Source: Lithospermum erythrorhizon (lineage: Eukaryota > Streptophyta > Magnoliopsida > Boraginales > Boraginaceae). Taken from it: a stretch of 64,000 nt of DNA. Positions 13,205 to 25,930 of this stretch are shown here, piece after piece (within the stretch, counting starts at the first letter, position 1; every line of letters begins with the position of its first letter). The notes under the pieces were generated by a model. It saw only the letters and a list, made by a program, of their open reading frames with translations. It made no database searches and had not been told where the DNA came from. Location of the stretch: positions 1 through 64,000 of the forward strand of contig JADFUC010001203.1 in assembly GCA_019722365.1 (NCBI GenBank), read 5' to 3'. The position numbers were made by a program, and so were the translations under genes.

Positions 13205-13906
13205 CTTTCAATTCTCTCTAGGAGGCGGTATTTATATCTTGTGAGGGGTGGAGTTTTTGTGATTCTTATTTCATGAAAACCCTAATTCCCTGCTTTTAAA
13301 TACCAAGTCCCAAAATTCCCACTCGTTAAAAATCCAGTTTAACTAAGTTAACTTAATTAGACCGTTATGAACTTCTAATTAAAATAATGAATTCTTAGTG
13401 ATTGTTCTATTTTAATTAACTTAATAAGTCAATTAAAATACTAACGAGTCCTTATCGAATAATTTATCAAGTTATTCAATACGATACCGATTGCTTAATT
13501 GATTAAACTTGCAAAGGTAACCAATTGATGTTCATCGGCAATATATATTTGACAAATATATAAATATTGAGAAATACATTTCTCAATATACAAGTCTCGT
13601 TTAATTTCATTCATGAAATATTATTCAATTTCATCGTTGTATGTGTGTGACGCTGAAGCTCGAGATAATAGTAAGTTGTATAATAATAATAATTGACCAA
13701 TTACTATTATTATAACGATTAATGGTAAGATCTACTTGATATTTCATAACCCCACCCAAATTATCATGAGAACTCACTAATGTAATATACCATTACTAAG
13801 GTGAACACTAAGTTCCGGTAATCACATTTAACTTGACCGGTGGCAAGATTGATACCTGCGATTGTCGCGGCAGACACGATAAAAGGAAATCGATTCGGTG
13901 ATTTCA
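13205..13906 (-). repeat. 5' LTR remnant of copia B
   Basis: Matches 6300-7009 in order, including the TTTTTGTGATTCTTATTTC block and the TAATAATAAT inverted repeat, and ends TTTCA at 13906. Only the U3-like part is left; the other 300 bp seen at 6012-6300 is absent. Confidence 0.75.
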
Positions 13907-15136
13907 ACTGACTTCCCGTTAAATACAATCAAAACACCGAAAATACAATTACTACTGTAACAATTTTAACCACTTTATCTTAATTAGATTCGACTTTCAA
14001 CCCATTTTAGTTACAAATTAATGACTTAAGTATAAATGGCTAATTATGTTCAAAGACTATTAAAATGGCAATTTTAACTATCTCGACCAAATCCATGTCG
14101 ATCGACACATAACCAAAATACCCAACATTATTAACCAATTTCAATCAACCCACAATATCAAACTTTTCCAACTAATCAACCCGTTAACGGCCTCAAATCC
14201 CGAAGCCGTTTACTACTCAAAATCAAATAAAATTAATTTTGACATATATTCACTCAATAACATAAATCATAATTTCACCTCAGAAACAATCCTGATAAAG
14301 GCCAATAACATATTTATATTCTCAACAACTTTTTAGAAAAGTCGGCTTTAAAATCAACTCGAAGTCAACTCCATAACAACACGTTCTACCCCAATATCGA
14401 TGCATTGCTCGACTCTTGGGTATAATCTAGCCCGAACAACAATTATATTCAATAATATCTCATAAAAACCGAAGTCAACCCAAAATTCCGAAATCATGAT
14501 TCTAAAACGATAAAATTCCACATTGAACACGATATTTTAAACTTAAAGAATAACTAATTTAGAACCCAAGAATCAATTGGAGCAATAAAATTCAAAATCA
14601 AAGTCAACAAAAAGTCAGCTTCGAGGAGATCTCACAAAATACTCAACAAAGATCGGAGCACTTTTCTGTGAAGCAGCGAGGATTAATGGGGAGCTCTCCC
14701 AAAAATTTGAGGTCAAAGCTCGCAAGGCGGAAGAAATGAAGAAAGAAATCAAGGGGAGGCGTCGCGTGATTAACACCATTTTGGAGAAGAAAATGAGCCC
14801 TCTTTTGGGCCTTGGGTCCATTTATGGGTTAATGGATTGGCCCACTAGTTGTGTGAAACCCCGATCGTTTAATTCAATCGATACTTCTCGTTTTAACCTT
14901 TCGTGATCGACTTCCCGAACATTAACATTTATATACTCGAATTATATATTACCTTTAAAATAATATCATTACCGTTCGATTACAACTTTAAATTCTAAAA
15001 TTATGAAATATGCTACCAACCGACCCGTTAAAACATTTCGACTATTCAACAGAAATTTTTTCTTACTCCTCAAAATACTCCGCTGAGCTTAACTAGTATA
15101 CTATTTCAATTATATTGAAGTGAACGGGTTATTACA
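13907..15136 (-). repeat. 5' LTR of gypsy element E1, second part
   Basis: Matches about 405-1654 of the 3' LTR from the AATCAAAACACCGAAA block at 13928 to the terminal TTATTACA at 15129-15136. Lengths agree well: 409 bp (5590-5998) plus 1230 bp here against the 1654 bp visible in the other LTR. Gene-free; the small minus-strand frame at 14615-14821 has a counterpart at 1200-1330 only as LTR sequence. Confidence 0.8.
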
Positions 15137-15505
15137 CGTTCGTGTAACTGACACTTTGTATTGAGGGTGTACATCGAATTGTTTGAAGATCCTCCGCAGT
15201 CTTGTTGTCTTTATCTTATTTGGATTTGTATGTTGTTATTTCAAAATTTCAGACTGGGTTGTATATTGACTTTTTGTACTTCGGTTGTTTGTAGTATATT
15301 GATTTGTGTTGTGTGATTAGAGGAAATACCACGATGGATAATTTTTCTTAAAAGCTGTCATTTCAGGATGTAGTTTGTTGTATTGGTTTATTTATGAACA
15401 TGTGTTCTTTTAAAATTGAGTCATTAAATCGATTGTAGCTGCAATTGTCAGGGATTTGAATGATTAACCTCGAGGCCAGTGACCTCGGACAGTCGTTACA
15501 CATAT
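15137..15505 (+). repeat. LTR-like fragment X, copy 1
   Basis: Shares blocks with 25931-26335, notably AGGAATACCACGAT followed by TTTTCTTAAAAAGC, a TTAAA-ATTGAGTC block and a closing GTCGTT. It ends GACAGTCGTTACA, a typical gypsy LTR end on the plus strand, but no primer site follows. It probably is the tail of an LTR whose element is gone. Confidence 0.5.
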
Positions 15506-18027
15506 ATATTAGGTCATTAAAAATTGACTCGTGTCATAATATATATTAGGTCACTTAGATTGAGTTATATATCAAAAGACTAAATCAATGTATATATATT
15601 ATTGTGTCATCGTGTAGTAATTACTCGCCCCCCTGTTTGCTTGCTTTATTGTCTAAGAATTTAAAATATGTAGGTATTATCACTTCTTAAGTTCTTATAT
15701 CAGATAAGGTTATCTCAATTTCCTTTAATTTCCGGATTAGTTATATACTTTTAGTGAGTTTGAAATAGATTATAATTGTTCATTGTCAACTTGCGCTTTA
15801 GTTTGGATTATGTCTTATCGAAATGTTATTATGAATGTTTTGTATGTCTGATAAATTTTCCTAATTTGATCGTGTAGATGACTCGCGGCGGTAAATCGAG
15901 GAAGACCCCGACGAATGGTCGTGCACCTCGAGCTACAAAAAGGCCGAGGGTTACGCATCCTGGTATTAGTATGAGGCCGGACGGGGTTCGTGTGCCCTCT
16001 TATGGGTAGTAGCGTCCCCCTCCCCCGGGCGTCTCGGCGTGAGTTTCTTGCAGCTCGGGGCGAGGCCGGCGATTGACATCACGAAGAATTCGACATCGAG
16101 GGGATCACTTCTATTTGGTGGTAGTGTTTCCCGAGACTCTCGGGGACGGCATGCATCCCATATTCCCACTCATCGGGCCGATTGGGATGGTCGGTGTCTG
16201 CTTGAGGGTCGGAGTGGACTGTTGAGGGGCAGCGCTAGTGGCATCACGTCCCGATACGGAGATGACCATCTCTAGAGCGCTCCTCGGTGGCAAAAGATGG
16301 AAGCGTGGTCTCACACAGCTCGTAAGTCTGTTAATATTGTCCAAACTGATTGAATTAGTTATATTTTTTATTTTTTATTTTCTAACTATTTGCCCAATGA
16401 TACGTTAGGCTGGTCGGTGAAGAGGATAGTAAGGTTTTTTTTTCACGAGGCCGGATCATGCGGACTAATATCAAGACTACGGCAGCATTATGACAATATG
16501 AACGGATTGAAGGATGAAATCTAGGATTCATTCCTTGTAAGTATATAAAATTTGGTTGGATTTAAAAGTTTTTAAAATATTTTTAGTAAGTAAAAGTCTA
16601 ATTAAATTTTGTTTTATTTGTCTTTTCAGGAAAGATACGATATTGTGTATGGGACACATGGGTCGAGCGAAACATTTTCCGAGAGAGATTGTAGGAAAGA
16701 GAAGTGGAGAAACTTCATAACGAAAGAGAAGATGAAGGCTCAGCGAAGGTACCGAGGCGGCGTTGCTCTACTCTTGGGTAGCCAAAGCCGAAATGGTGTA
16801 CACCTGAAGACGATGAGTGGCAAGAATTAAATCGGTATTGGATGCGGCGGGCGGCTTGAGATAATATCGACAAAAGGCGAGTCGGAATCGCATAGGCTCG
16901 GGGGCGCCCCGGATGGCGGTGCGGTGCATCGGCATGGGTAAGAGGATTACTACCGGATGCGTGAAGAAGTAAGAAATTGTCTCTTTTACGTGTTCTTAAT
17001 TTTATTAATATAATATGTTGTTGAAATCCAAATTAAGTTTTCTTTATTTTTTTGTTCGAGGAGAAAGGGCGGGGGTGACGCGCCGCGTTGGTATTCTTAT
17101 GGATTTAAATAAGAAGTTTGACAAGGATACCGAGGAGGAGACTGGCGAAGTTTTACGACCAGAAATTGATCGCTGCCTATGTAAGTATCCATTAGTTTAT
17201 AAAAAAAGTAGTTTGGTTTTTAAAGTTAGAAGCTACTTATATTGAATGTGTTAAAATTGCGGGACCGATTACAAGGCTAGTTCCATGAAAACACGAGGAT
17301 AAGGACCATGAAGAGATCTTGATTATGAAACAAATGCTCTTTGGACCTGGACCCCGTGAAGGGAGGATGATGGAAAGGAGTAGGGTTTTGGAGGAGAAGG
17401 CTAGAAGCAAAGCCTGCGGAAGAGGCAGTCGGATGAGCCGAGAGGTATCGGTGTGATCACAATTGGCTATGCTAAAGCCGTTGTGAGTAAAGCTTCAGCT
17501 AGGACTATTCATGGAGGCATACATACCGTTAGCCCTCAGTCGAGAAGCTTCGCGGGGAAGCTACTTTCACCGGCCAGTTTGTTGGCCACGATGGAGATGA
17601 TCCAGCGCCTGTGAGGATTCGATTCGCGCCCGGTCCCATGACCCAGGAGATCTGTCCCAGGACCCGAACCACCCGGATGAACAATTATAAGTTATTGTTA
17701 TGTAGTTTGTGTTAATTGGTACTATGTATTAGATGAACAATTATTTATGTTGTGTTAGTATATGTTGTTATGTATTTTAGGATAATATATGTTTGTTATA
17801 TTTTTGTTGTATGTGGGTTTGTGTTGATTGGATTTGCGGAGTTGGAGTAAATGATGAACTGTGTGTTGTATAGTTACCTAGGTTTTTTCTGCAGATTCAG
17901 CAAGTGGTGACGATGCGGCGTCGAGGTACTTTCTTTTGCTTGGGCAAAGTTAGGCGTGTCGGTATAGTATCCCGGTGTCTTTGTTTTAGTATAAGAACTT
18001 CCATTGGCATCTTAGTCGGGTCTTTGT
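15506..18027 (+). mobile_element. CACTA/En-Spm fragment
   Basis: Bounded on the left by fragment X and cut on the right by the LTR of copia C at 18028. It contains a spliced CACTA accessory gene (15878-17690) and AT-rich flanks. Neither terminal repeat is visible. 15516-15625 holds two copies of ATATATATTAGGTCA about 46 bp apart. The 3' flank (17691-18027) is T/G-rich with a GTGTCGGTATAGTATCCC motif at 17957, reminiscent of the GTGTCGG motifs of the CACTA element at 32089. Confidence 0.6.
15878..17690 (+). pseudogene. CACTA accessory gene, Transposase_24 (Ptta/En-Spm) family
   Basis: The ATG at 15878 opens a basic N-terminus (MTRGGKSRKTPTNG, then proline-rich). Exon-like blocks follow, separated by T-rich introns. 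One block near 16290-16345 reads into a GT donor (ACAGCTCGTAAGT). The next begins right after a TTTTCAG acceptor at 16629 and encodes ERYDIVYGTHG...CRKEKWRNFITKEK (16630-16750). A further block at about 17055-17190 encodes GILMDLNKKFDKDTEEETGE, the helical end of the domain. The ERYDI...KWR pattern matches the second such gene at 33117-34640. Frameshifts interrupt it, notably around 16010 and 16820. The family is carried by plant CACTA elements; its exact role in transposition is less clear than that of the main transposase. Confidence 0.65.
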
Positions 18028-18934
18028 TGTTAGAAAATTACGCAACTTGTTCATATTTAAAACATAAACAAAAGCAACCAAGATCGAATAAATGTATATA
18101 AACGAATTACAATGAAAACATATATTCAATATATGTACGCCTTGAATACAGTACTTATAACATAGCGGGTGTCATCAACTTTCTCTCCACGAAGCCTCGG
18201 ATTGAACTTCTTGCAGGTGAACCACAAAGGTTGATGCTCGATTATTCACACACGAAGTGGTTGAATCTGGTGATTTGATTTTCTAGAATCGTGTGAACAA
18301 TTGGACAATAAAAAACCAATGTTACACGGCTGGGAGAAGTGGAGAGGGCGGCCGGGTATGTGAAAAGATGAATTAGGTTTTCATCTTTTTACTTCTCATA
18401 TATATATAGGCCTTGAAGGCTCACACACCAAGCCGAATAGCTCAACTAGTTAATAAATAAGCTAACCTGTTAAGCCGTTTAACTAACTTAATATTAAATG
18501 AGTAAGTAACTTAACAAGTTACTAGTGAGCTATATTAGTTAAGCCATTAATTAAACTTACAAGTTAATTCATTCGGTTTCGTCCAATATAGATTTTATAC
18601 TATTGATGTAAAATCACCGATCAGCTAACCGCTATTTAATTCCATACATGAAATATAACTCAACGTCATTGTATGTGTGTGACCTTCTGGGCTCAGATAA
18701 TAGTAGTTGTATAATAATATAATTGACCATTATGATTATTATAATGATTATGCATGAGATCTAGCAATCTGGCATAACCCATGATATTATCATGAGTTCC
18801 AATTTAGTAATTTGCAATTACTATTCTTTGAGCTGCCAGTTTGAGCAATCTCATTTAATTAAAACTAGCAAGCGAATTGTTACAACGATTGGCCATAGCG
18901 GACATAATTATAGTAATCAATGTATGCGATTTCT
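18028..18934 (-). repeat. 3' LTR of copia element C
   Basis: About 0.9 kb, starting TGTTAGAA and closing near 18934; its 18360-18934 half matches the LTRs of element B including the TAATAATATAATTG inverted-repeat zone. It directly abuts CACTA sequence on the left, so C probably inserted into the CACTA element. Confidence 0.65.
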
Positions 18935-19989
18935 GACACTCCTACTTACCCTTGGGCAGGTGCTTTACAATTCCTTTATCAAGTGATACGTAGTCATAGG
19001 CTAACCATAAGAAATGTGTCATGAAAGCTTGTGACGCTTCTTTATTCGAGTTGGAATTTGAATCACATTACTATAGGCGTCTATAAAAATTGTCAGTCCC
19101 AAACTCATTGAGGCACGAGATCTTCCTTGTATATCAACGACGGATAAATCCCTTATAGTATATCGTACCTACTTTGCTATACTCAGCATGCCGCTGATAT
19201 ATGCGTTATAGTGTTTTTAAGGCCGGCGTTTGACATGAAAAGTCAGCTTGAAACTTGTATAACGTAAGAAGTAGTTATATACGTAGGTCTAAAATCGTTA
19301 AACTTAGCGGTTCTGAAAATATCGCTAGAACACGAATATACACTTATCTTACATGATTTTGCGGCGGTCAAATCGGCTCTGATTCTTCAAATTAGCGGCC
19401 CGTAAGATTGGATTAAAACTACGAGTCTACGATCCAAGAGAATGGAAGCCATCAATCAATCATTCATGTAGGTTCATCAAATGCTAGTCGCTTGAAACTA
19501 TCAACATCGACCAAGGAAACGGATATCTTGTGTTTGTAAACTTGAAGAGGTTCTCTTGTCAACACTTCGGTTGCCTCTACAGAAACTATAGATTAGCCTT
19601 GAGAGTTTCACTTTTTTCACTGGCAAGGTTCTGGCGAGGTTATATATGGGGAATTTAAGCATACAACACATAAACATAATCAAACAAATGTATTGATACC
19701 ATAAGAAACAAAATATTCAATTGGCTGCATGACACGACGGATACAACAGCTCCTTTCAACGCTTACCGCGCGGCGTTTGTCTAAGACTAATGTTAAGCGC
19801 GTATTCATCATGATTTGCTGAGGTAGTGGTTTGGTAAAAGGGCCGGCGACATTAGCACTGCTGTTGCTATTTTACGCTGCACTTTTTATATCACACTCTA
19901 TTAAGCACGTATCTAAGTCGGGTGATATTTTTATTCCGATGCATCTTCGATTTATGATGTGCTATGGGCTCTTTGGCTTAAATAATAGC
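18935..19989 (-). other. 3' untranslated interior of copia C
   Basis: Gene-free. Corresponds block by block to 7010-7989 of element B, which supports B and C being one family. A 60-codon minus-strand frame at 19501-19683 is not recognisable. Confidence 0.6.
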
Positions 19990-21110
19990 ACCGATATTGT
20001 CGCATAACAATTCAGCTAGCCACTTATTACTGGAAACACTGACTCTAGGCCGGTCACGAATTTTTTAATCAACAGGTTTCTTTTCTTTGCTTCGATCTTT
20101 TTAATGTACTCGAATTCCGTAGTAGAATGGATATAGTACTGTTGAAACTACTCGAATCTTTGCTCCACCGTTAAGACAAAACACGCGTATCCAGTTAGAG
20201 CGGTGGTCATCTCATCGGTTTGGAAACGCATCGGTGTACCCGGTAACAACCAACTCATTATCTCCACCATATGCCAAAAATACATCTTTAATTCTTCTCA
20301 GATACTTCAAGATGCGCCATACAATCCGGTGGCTCTTTTTGGATTAGCTTGGTATCATTTGGTAGCATAGTGCATATATGACACGTCGGTGATGTCTTGT
20401 GACTTGACATACATGATGGACAGCCCTATGGCCGAGGCCTAAGGTATGTCCTTCATTTGTTCATCTCGGCGCAGTGGTGGGTGCATGACTTCTTCCGAGT
20501 TGAACTCCGTGTCTCATGGAGATTACCGCTGCTTAGAATTATTCATTCTAGTCATACCATGACACCTTATTGATATGAAATTAATGCAATGCAAAACCCG
20601 ATGACGGTTGGCTCGATCTAGATGAATTTTGATTCGAGAAAATGTATTGCGCTTTGACTAAGTCAACCGTTGAGAAATATTTTGACCAATCCTTGGTGAG
20701 TTTAGTAACTATACATTGTTTCCAATAATTAGTATAAAACCATTGACATCTGAGACTATGAATGCTATATAACTCTAAAATTGGCTTATGCTTTCCAATG
20801 ATTGAAGAAGTAAGCGCTTGCCGGAGGTTATGCAGTATCCATCTTCCTGAGTTTCCATTCGGGAAAGTAGTACTTTCACAACCATTTCCATATTTCATAG
20901 TCAAAGAATGAAGCAATGGCTAAGATTATACGAATGGGCTTAAGCGTAACCAGCGGTGAATAGGTTTCATCATAGTCGATGCCATGAGATTGGTTGAAAC
21001 CTTTAAGCCACGAGCTAACTTTGAAAACATGGGCGTTTCAATCTTAGTCATGTTTCTTCTTAAATACCCATTTTACACTCAATGGGACCAACCTCGTGGG
21101 TAAATCTACT
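19990..21110 (-). pseudogene. Copia RT and RNase H remnant of element C
   Basis: On the minus strand the start of RT is at about 20930-21110, where codons spell worn versions of WVFK...ARGFNQ and HGIDYDETFSP. The rest of RT runs through 20581-20916, which stays open for 111 codons but probably not in the native frame throughout. RNase H remnants are at about 20000-20400 and parallel 7990-8400 of element B. The gag and integrase part is missing: the copy stops at 21155, where the LTR of gypsy element D begins. Non-functional. Confidence 0.65.
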
Positions 21111-21155
21111 TGAGGGACGAACCTTTTTTTATTCGCCGAATCCGTCTAGAGACTT

Positions 21156-22862
21156 CATGGTTGTCGGCTATTTGCTCCAGTGAACTCGATCAACTAAACG
21201 ACTCGTTCAATTGACCCACTTGCTTCAAAAAACTCGGTCAATTCAACCCAGCGACTAAACAACTCAATCAACTAAAACTGAATCAACTCAGCAACTCGGT
21301 CGCTCAAATCAATCAACTTTCAACCAATTCAATCGACTATTTCAATGACATAAACCCGGCTTCCCACGACAACTAAAATTTTGTAATCAACTTCGACACG
21401 CAGGGAGAAAATTATGCCAGTCGACATAAGTTAACCATCACGCTCGTAGCAGTGAGGCAAATACATCGCACTCATCTTGAAGTACAAGGCAAATACCGGA
21501 TAATACTTCAGCAATGCATCAACTACTAAACAACTCATAAGCAATACGCTCGTAACGAAGTATCGCTTTCATGCACGAAGTATAAGGCAGTACCGGATAA
21601 TACAACTCAGCCTTGTCGTCAACAACCCGTAAACAACTTCGTCAATGTCAGTCAACTAACAAAACATCTAACCCAAAATGATCAAAAGCCGGTCTCGGAA
21701 ATAAACTCATCCTAGCTTCGACTCAATCAACCTCGAAATGCCTATACATCCCACAAAACAAAACACACAACCTTCTCACCCAACTAATCATACACAAGCA
21801 ATGACACAAAATATAGATAGATAAACATGCTCGCAATTATAACCAAATTGTAGCATTCACGAGAAAGTAAATTAATCAACACCCGTGAGTTAAATCTTTC
21901 ACCTCATTGTAATAATAAAACGCCTCGTCCTTCAATCAATGCGTTTCCCCACGCTCCCGCCTAAATGCAGAGCATCCATAAAAATACAATTACTACTTAC
22001 TACAATCTTAACCCCATTTTAGTATTAAGCAGAAATTCCATTTGAGAGTTTTAGGTCATCGATTACTCAACTTGAAGTTTTGCTATCAACTTAACAAAAT
22101 TTTAGTCATCCAACTTATGACTCTAGGTGGAAAAAGATTACTATACGCGTTTGAAGCAACTAGTAAGCGACAAAATTTAAACTATTCCAACCTTCCATAT
22201 TTTTGGCCACTTAGCAATGTAGCCTTTGACAATATCACTTTAATGATTTCTAATCAATCCAACAATCAATTCCCCAACTGAATTTACCCGTTTATAACAA
22301 TCTTTAATCAAAACCTAAATCTTACTCGGCTTTTGACAAACTTACTTCAATGATATTACTGCTTGCGATGACGAAAATCAACTGACTTTACCCCGAAACA
22401 ACTTCACATTAAGGTCCCACAACATACGTAATAAAGTCTAAAGGAATTTGGAAAAAAGTCAACAAAGCCAACTCTGAAATCTTTGGAAATATCATAAAAG
22501 TTTCAAACTTTGCAGCGAAGAGTAGAGGATGATGAGGAGAAGATGTTAATAGCCTCTTTGAGTTTCAACAACTTGATGGATGAGAAAAGGAAATGGAGAA
22601 AGATTTTCTTCTTAGCAGGGGTTGACCCAAATGGTAAGAAAAGGTTGGTGGGTTTGGATGAAGATGATGAATAGTGAATAGGGGGTTGGTGGAAGATATT
22701 TGATAGTTTTTAAGTCCCGTTTGGTTTGCGGTTTCAAATTTTGTCTTCTCGGTTTAACCCTTGACAAAGAACACAAATCTTATTTCTACCTCGAATTATA
22801 TTATCGCCCATTCTTGAGCAACTAGAATAATATCCAAATAGCTTTTCTCTGAGCAGTGCACA
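21156..22862 (-). repeat. 3' LTR of gypsy element D
   Basis: The first 460 bp match 25530-25930, including runs of CAACTCGATCAACT-type motifs and the CGAAGTACAAGGCAAATAC minisatellite. The right edge (CAGTGCACA at about 22854-22862) is followed by AATCTACCCACCTAATAA, which on the minus strand is TTATTAGGTGGGTAGATT, a polypurine tract just like the one of element G (54968-54979). The left end seems to lack about 280 bp relative to the other LTR. A 79-codon plus-strand frame at 22042-22281 is not recognisable. Confidence 0.7.
21410..21620. repeat. Short tandem motifs in the D LTR
   Basis: Four or so diverged units with GAAGTACAAGGCAAATAC, GAAGTATAAGGCAGTACC and CGGATAATAC. The same motifs recur at 25690-25925 in the other D LTR and are related to the GTATAAGGC units at 5129-5397. 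Confidence 0.6.
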
Positions 22863-22898
22863 ATCTACCCACCTAATAAGCATTTCTCCTAAAATTTC

Positions 22899-25012
22899 TC
22901 AGCTACGACATCCACGGGATAACAACTTAATGCGGCTTCGCCTTGATACTATCACGTAAACAAAACAACCGTGACAACTTACCTCACCTGCGAAAGTTAC
23001 TTGGGTAGCATCTCGTGTCATCCTCATGACTCCCGGTAATGGCCTCCTCCCTTGGCGTTGATTCCTCCACGACACTTTCACCCGAGGCCGCCCCACCTTG
23101 TTTCTCGATACCTTTTCCTTTTCGGTCAGTCACTCACGAACTGCTCACCGAAGGTGAGATCCTCCTCAAGTTCCACCGGTACCGAGCTAAGAATGTGAGA
23201 TTCATCCAGAATATACTTCCTCAAGAAAGACACATGAAATACATTATGAATTCTATCCAATCCCGGAGGCAACGCCAAACGATAAGCTACAGATCCTCTT
23301 TCTGCTTGAGATCTCAAAATGGTCGATGTAACGGGGACTTCAACTACTTTCCTTCCAAACCGCATTACCCCTTCCCTTGGAGATATCCTCAGAAACACCC
23401 AATCACCGACTTCAAAAAACAAGTCCACTAGGCGACGATCAACATATTTCTTCTATACGTCACATATTTGTTTTTCAAGTATTTGTTGTTATCAGCTGAG
23501 ATCTGCTCCACCCGACCCTCTGACTAACTTCCGGAACCATAGACTTTCTTCTGCTCCCCACGAGCTTTATTCCTAACAAGCTGGAGTCCGACACTTTCAC
23601 CCATACTCACGCCTCAGAGCATTTCATCTAGATACTAGCATGAAAATTATTGTGCTCACTTGAGGAACTCCATCTTAGGCAACTCATCCCATTCAATTCC
23701 ACGAGAGGCTTCAAGAAACTTTATATTTCGAAGCATATCCTCCAAGTACGAGATTCCCTTTCTTTTTGATTGCCCGTATCTGGGATGGAAAGATGTCAAA
23801 TCAACTACGGTCCCCAGCCTATTGAAAACCTCTCCAAAATCTCGAAGTAAACCTCGCATCACGGTCAGAGATAATAGACACCGGAACCCCATGCAATCCC
23901 TTGTCTGATGTGCTCTTGGCCCAGCCTCTGCGGTCGTGATCGATTTAATCGGTGAAGTGGCTTGGACTTACGACAATCTATCCGCGATGCTTTAAAATCC
24001 GTGGTTCTACCTACCCGTCGATCTAGGAAGTCAAACAAGATATCCATGGTGATGTTCTCCACGCGTCCATTCGGGAATGGTGAGCAATAAACTTGCGGGG
24101 TGTCATGCTCGTCTTAAATTGGTGACAAACCAAGCGCCTCGCCACAACTACTGCTGATCTCTGCTTGTTCTAGGCGCTGATAAACCAACCGCAATCCGAT
24201 ACATGCCCGTGCTGCACGGATGCATCTTTATAAGGAGCATTATGAGCCTCGTCAAGAATCTCCTTCTTCAACTCCCTCGAATACGGCACGGAGAACAACT
24301 GCCGTTCATCACCAGCCTTGGCTATCGTCAACCACGAGAATCCGATCACCCTCGGCTCTTACGCTCTTTAATGATATTACATAGGGTTTCCCATCTCTCT
24401 TTCTTTGAAGCTCCAAGATTCGATCAAAAGAGTACGAGGTCGAGGCTTTCATATGAGCCAATGACTTCGCCCAGCTGCTACCGTCCTCAAGACCGACTCA
24501 AACTCTTCAGCATCTACCTTTTAAGTTCTTTCGCGCTTCCCACTTCCATTTCCAGCGTCTGCTACTGTTCGCCTTCCCGGGTGATACTCAATAGTCACAT
24601 CGTGATACATTGGTTAACTCCGTCCATCTCCTCACACCTCAAATTAGAATTCTGCATTAGGTAGGTACTTGAGCCTTTGGGATCGGTGAAAATGTGGCGT
24701 CCCAGCCACAGTACAAATAATGCACCACTGGCCGAGCGTAAGGCCTGGCTTGTGCCAACTTAGATCGTGGTAATAGGGGTAATTCCTCTCGTGGTTCTTC
24801 GATAATCGAAGCATAAGCTTAATCCTCTCCCATTCTACATCGACACACAACCCAACCCACGGGTGTGACACATTCTTTTATATCAAGTAACCACCGGATC
24901 GGATGGTAGTGCCAAAACCGGTGTAGTAATCGGTTTGCCTTGACTCTTTGAAACATCTCATGATCAACAGCATCCCAAATAAAGGGGCTTTCCTTCTGGT
25001 CAACGTTCATCG
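22899..25012 (-). pseudogene. Gypsy chromovirus RNase H, integrase and chromodomain remnants (element D)
   Basis: Minus-strand order runs from 25012 leftward. RNase H pieces lie at 24644-25012 (FIWDAVDHEMFQRVKAN, then HRSQRLKYLPNAEF for the DHKSLKYL motif). The integrase core is at about 23656-24062 (ENITMDILFDF for WENITMDF, then a SFHPRYGQSKRKGISYLEDMLR block for the HPQTDGQSERT motif). The integrase C-terminal GPY/F-like part is at 23126-23428, the best preserved piece: VGDWVFLRISPREGVMRFG, then AYRLALPPGLDRIHNVFHVS. A final block at 23040-23096 (VKVSWRNQ) fits the chromodomain tail of Tekay/Del-type chromoviruses. Gag, protease and RT are absent: only about 220 bp separates RNase H from the primer site. 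Many frameshifts. Confidence 0.8.
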
Positions 25013-25230
25013 GGTATAATGAGCGAGAATTACGATAAACCTCTGTAATACCCGGCCAAACCGAAGCTCACAAACCTGTTTCACTTTCGTAAAATTGACT
25101 CCCCGATTATTCCACGGCCTCCCTTACGGGGATCCACACAAATACCATCACACGATACAACACCAACCCAAGAACTATACAACCGCCAACGAGAACTCAC
25201 ACACTTGGTGAACTTGGCGTACAACCTGTG

Positions 25231-25247
25231 CCGTCTGATACCTCCAA
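25231..25247 (-). other. Primer-binding site of element D
   Basis: Read on the minus strand this gives GGTATCAGACGGC, close to the TGGTATCAGAGC complement of initiator tRNA-Met used by chromoviruses. An LTR-end-like GCGTGGGTCAGA lies immediately upstream, which places the start of the 5' LTR at about 25248. Confidence 0.5.
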
Positions 25248-25930
25248 TCTGACCCACGCGGGTGTCTACCGTGCTCTCGCTCCACTAGAGTAGATGAATA
25301 TCATCCCGATGAACCTGATCACGAACTTATCATGAACTCCCGGAACACCCGATTCCTGAATCCATGAATGTTCTTTAGCGCGTTAATTGACCCAAGAATG
25401 GCGTCGCCCCATAAACTCGTAGTGCCCGTACAGGATCGAAATGCGATTTCGGAATGTCGCCTCGCGTCACCAGTGGTGATAGCCGGATCTGAATCAATCT
25501 TCAAAACTTTGCTTGGCATCCACCGACCTGACTAAACAAGCTCGATCAATTGATCCCATGACTAAACAGAATTGATCAGCTAAACTCCCGATCAGCGAAA
25601 CTCAATCAACTCAACAACTCGATCAACTTTCGACAAGCTTCCAATAGCGGCTACGACATAAACCCGACTTTCAACGGCTAAGGTGCACATGTGAGCACCG
25701 GCGCGCGGAAGAAACTTATGCTGGTGACGCCGTAAACATGCGCTTTCGTAGTACGAGACAAATACATCACGCTCATACCCGAAGTACAAGGCAAATACGG
25801 ATAATGGCTTCGGCATACGTCGACCACTAAATAACTTCGCGGCATGCGGTCGTAGCGAAGTACGAGGCAAGACTTATCGCGCTCATACGAGAAGTATAAG
25901 GCAATTACCGGATAATATACATACGAAGAC
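25248..25930 (-). repeat. 5' LTR of gypsy element D, truncated
   Basis: 25530-25930 matches 21160-21620 of the 3' LTR. The copy stops at about 25930, where LTR-like fragment X begins, so more than 1 kb of U3-side sequence is missing. 25690-25925 carries the GAAGTACAAGGCAAATAC type tandem motifs. Overlapping minus-strand frames of 84-92 codons here are repeat sequence, not genes. Confidence 0.6.

Larger units (their letters stand above)
6012..13906 (-). mobile_element. Copia element B, nested in the E1 LTR
   Basis: A minus-strand Ty1/copia element that splits the E1 5' LTR between 5998 and 13907. LTR-like sequence lies at both ends (6012-7009 and 13205-13906), with copia gag-pol remnants between them (7990-11340). 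On the minus strand the LTR starts TGAAA and ends TTCTAACA. The right LTR keeps only its first 700 bp or so. A clean 5-bp target duplication is not visible. A relative with the same LTR and 3' region is element C at 18028-21155. Confidence 0.8.

Noticed and set aside
19690..19705. TTGATACCATAAG as a primer-binding site (minus strand)
   Set aside because: It lies between RNase H and the 3' LTR of element C, the wrong place for a primer site.
24203..24664. 153-codon plus-strand frame
   Set aside because: Lies opposite the minus-strand integrase/RNase H region of element D and shows no domain of its own.
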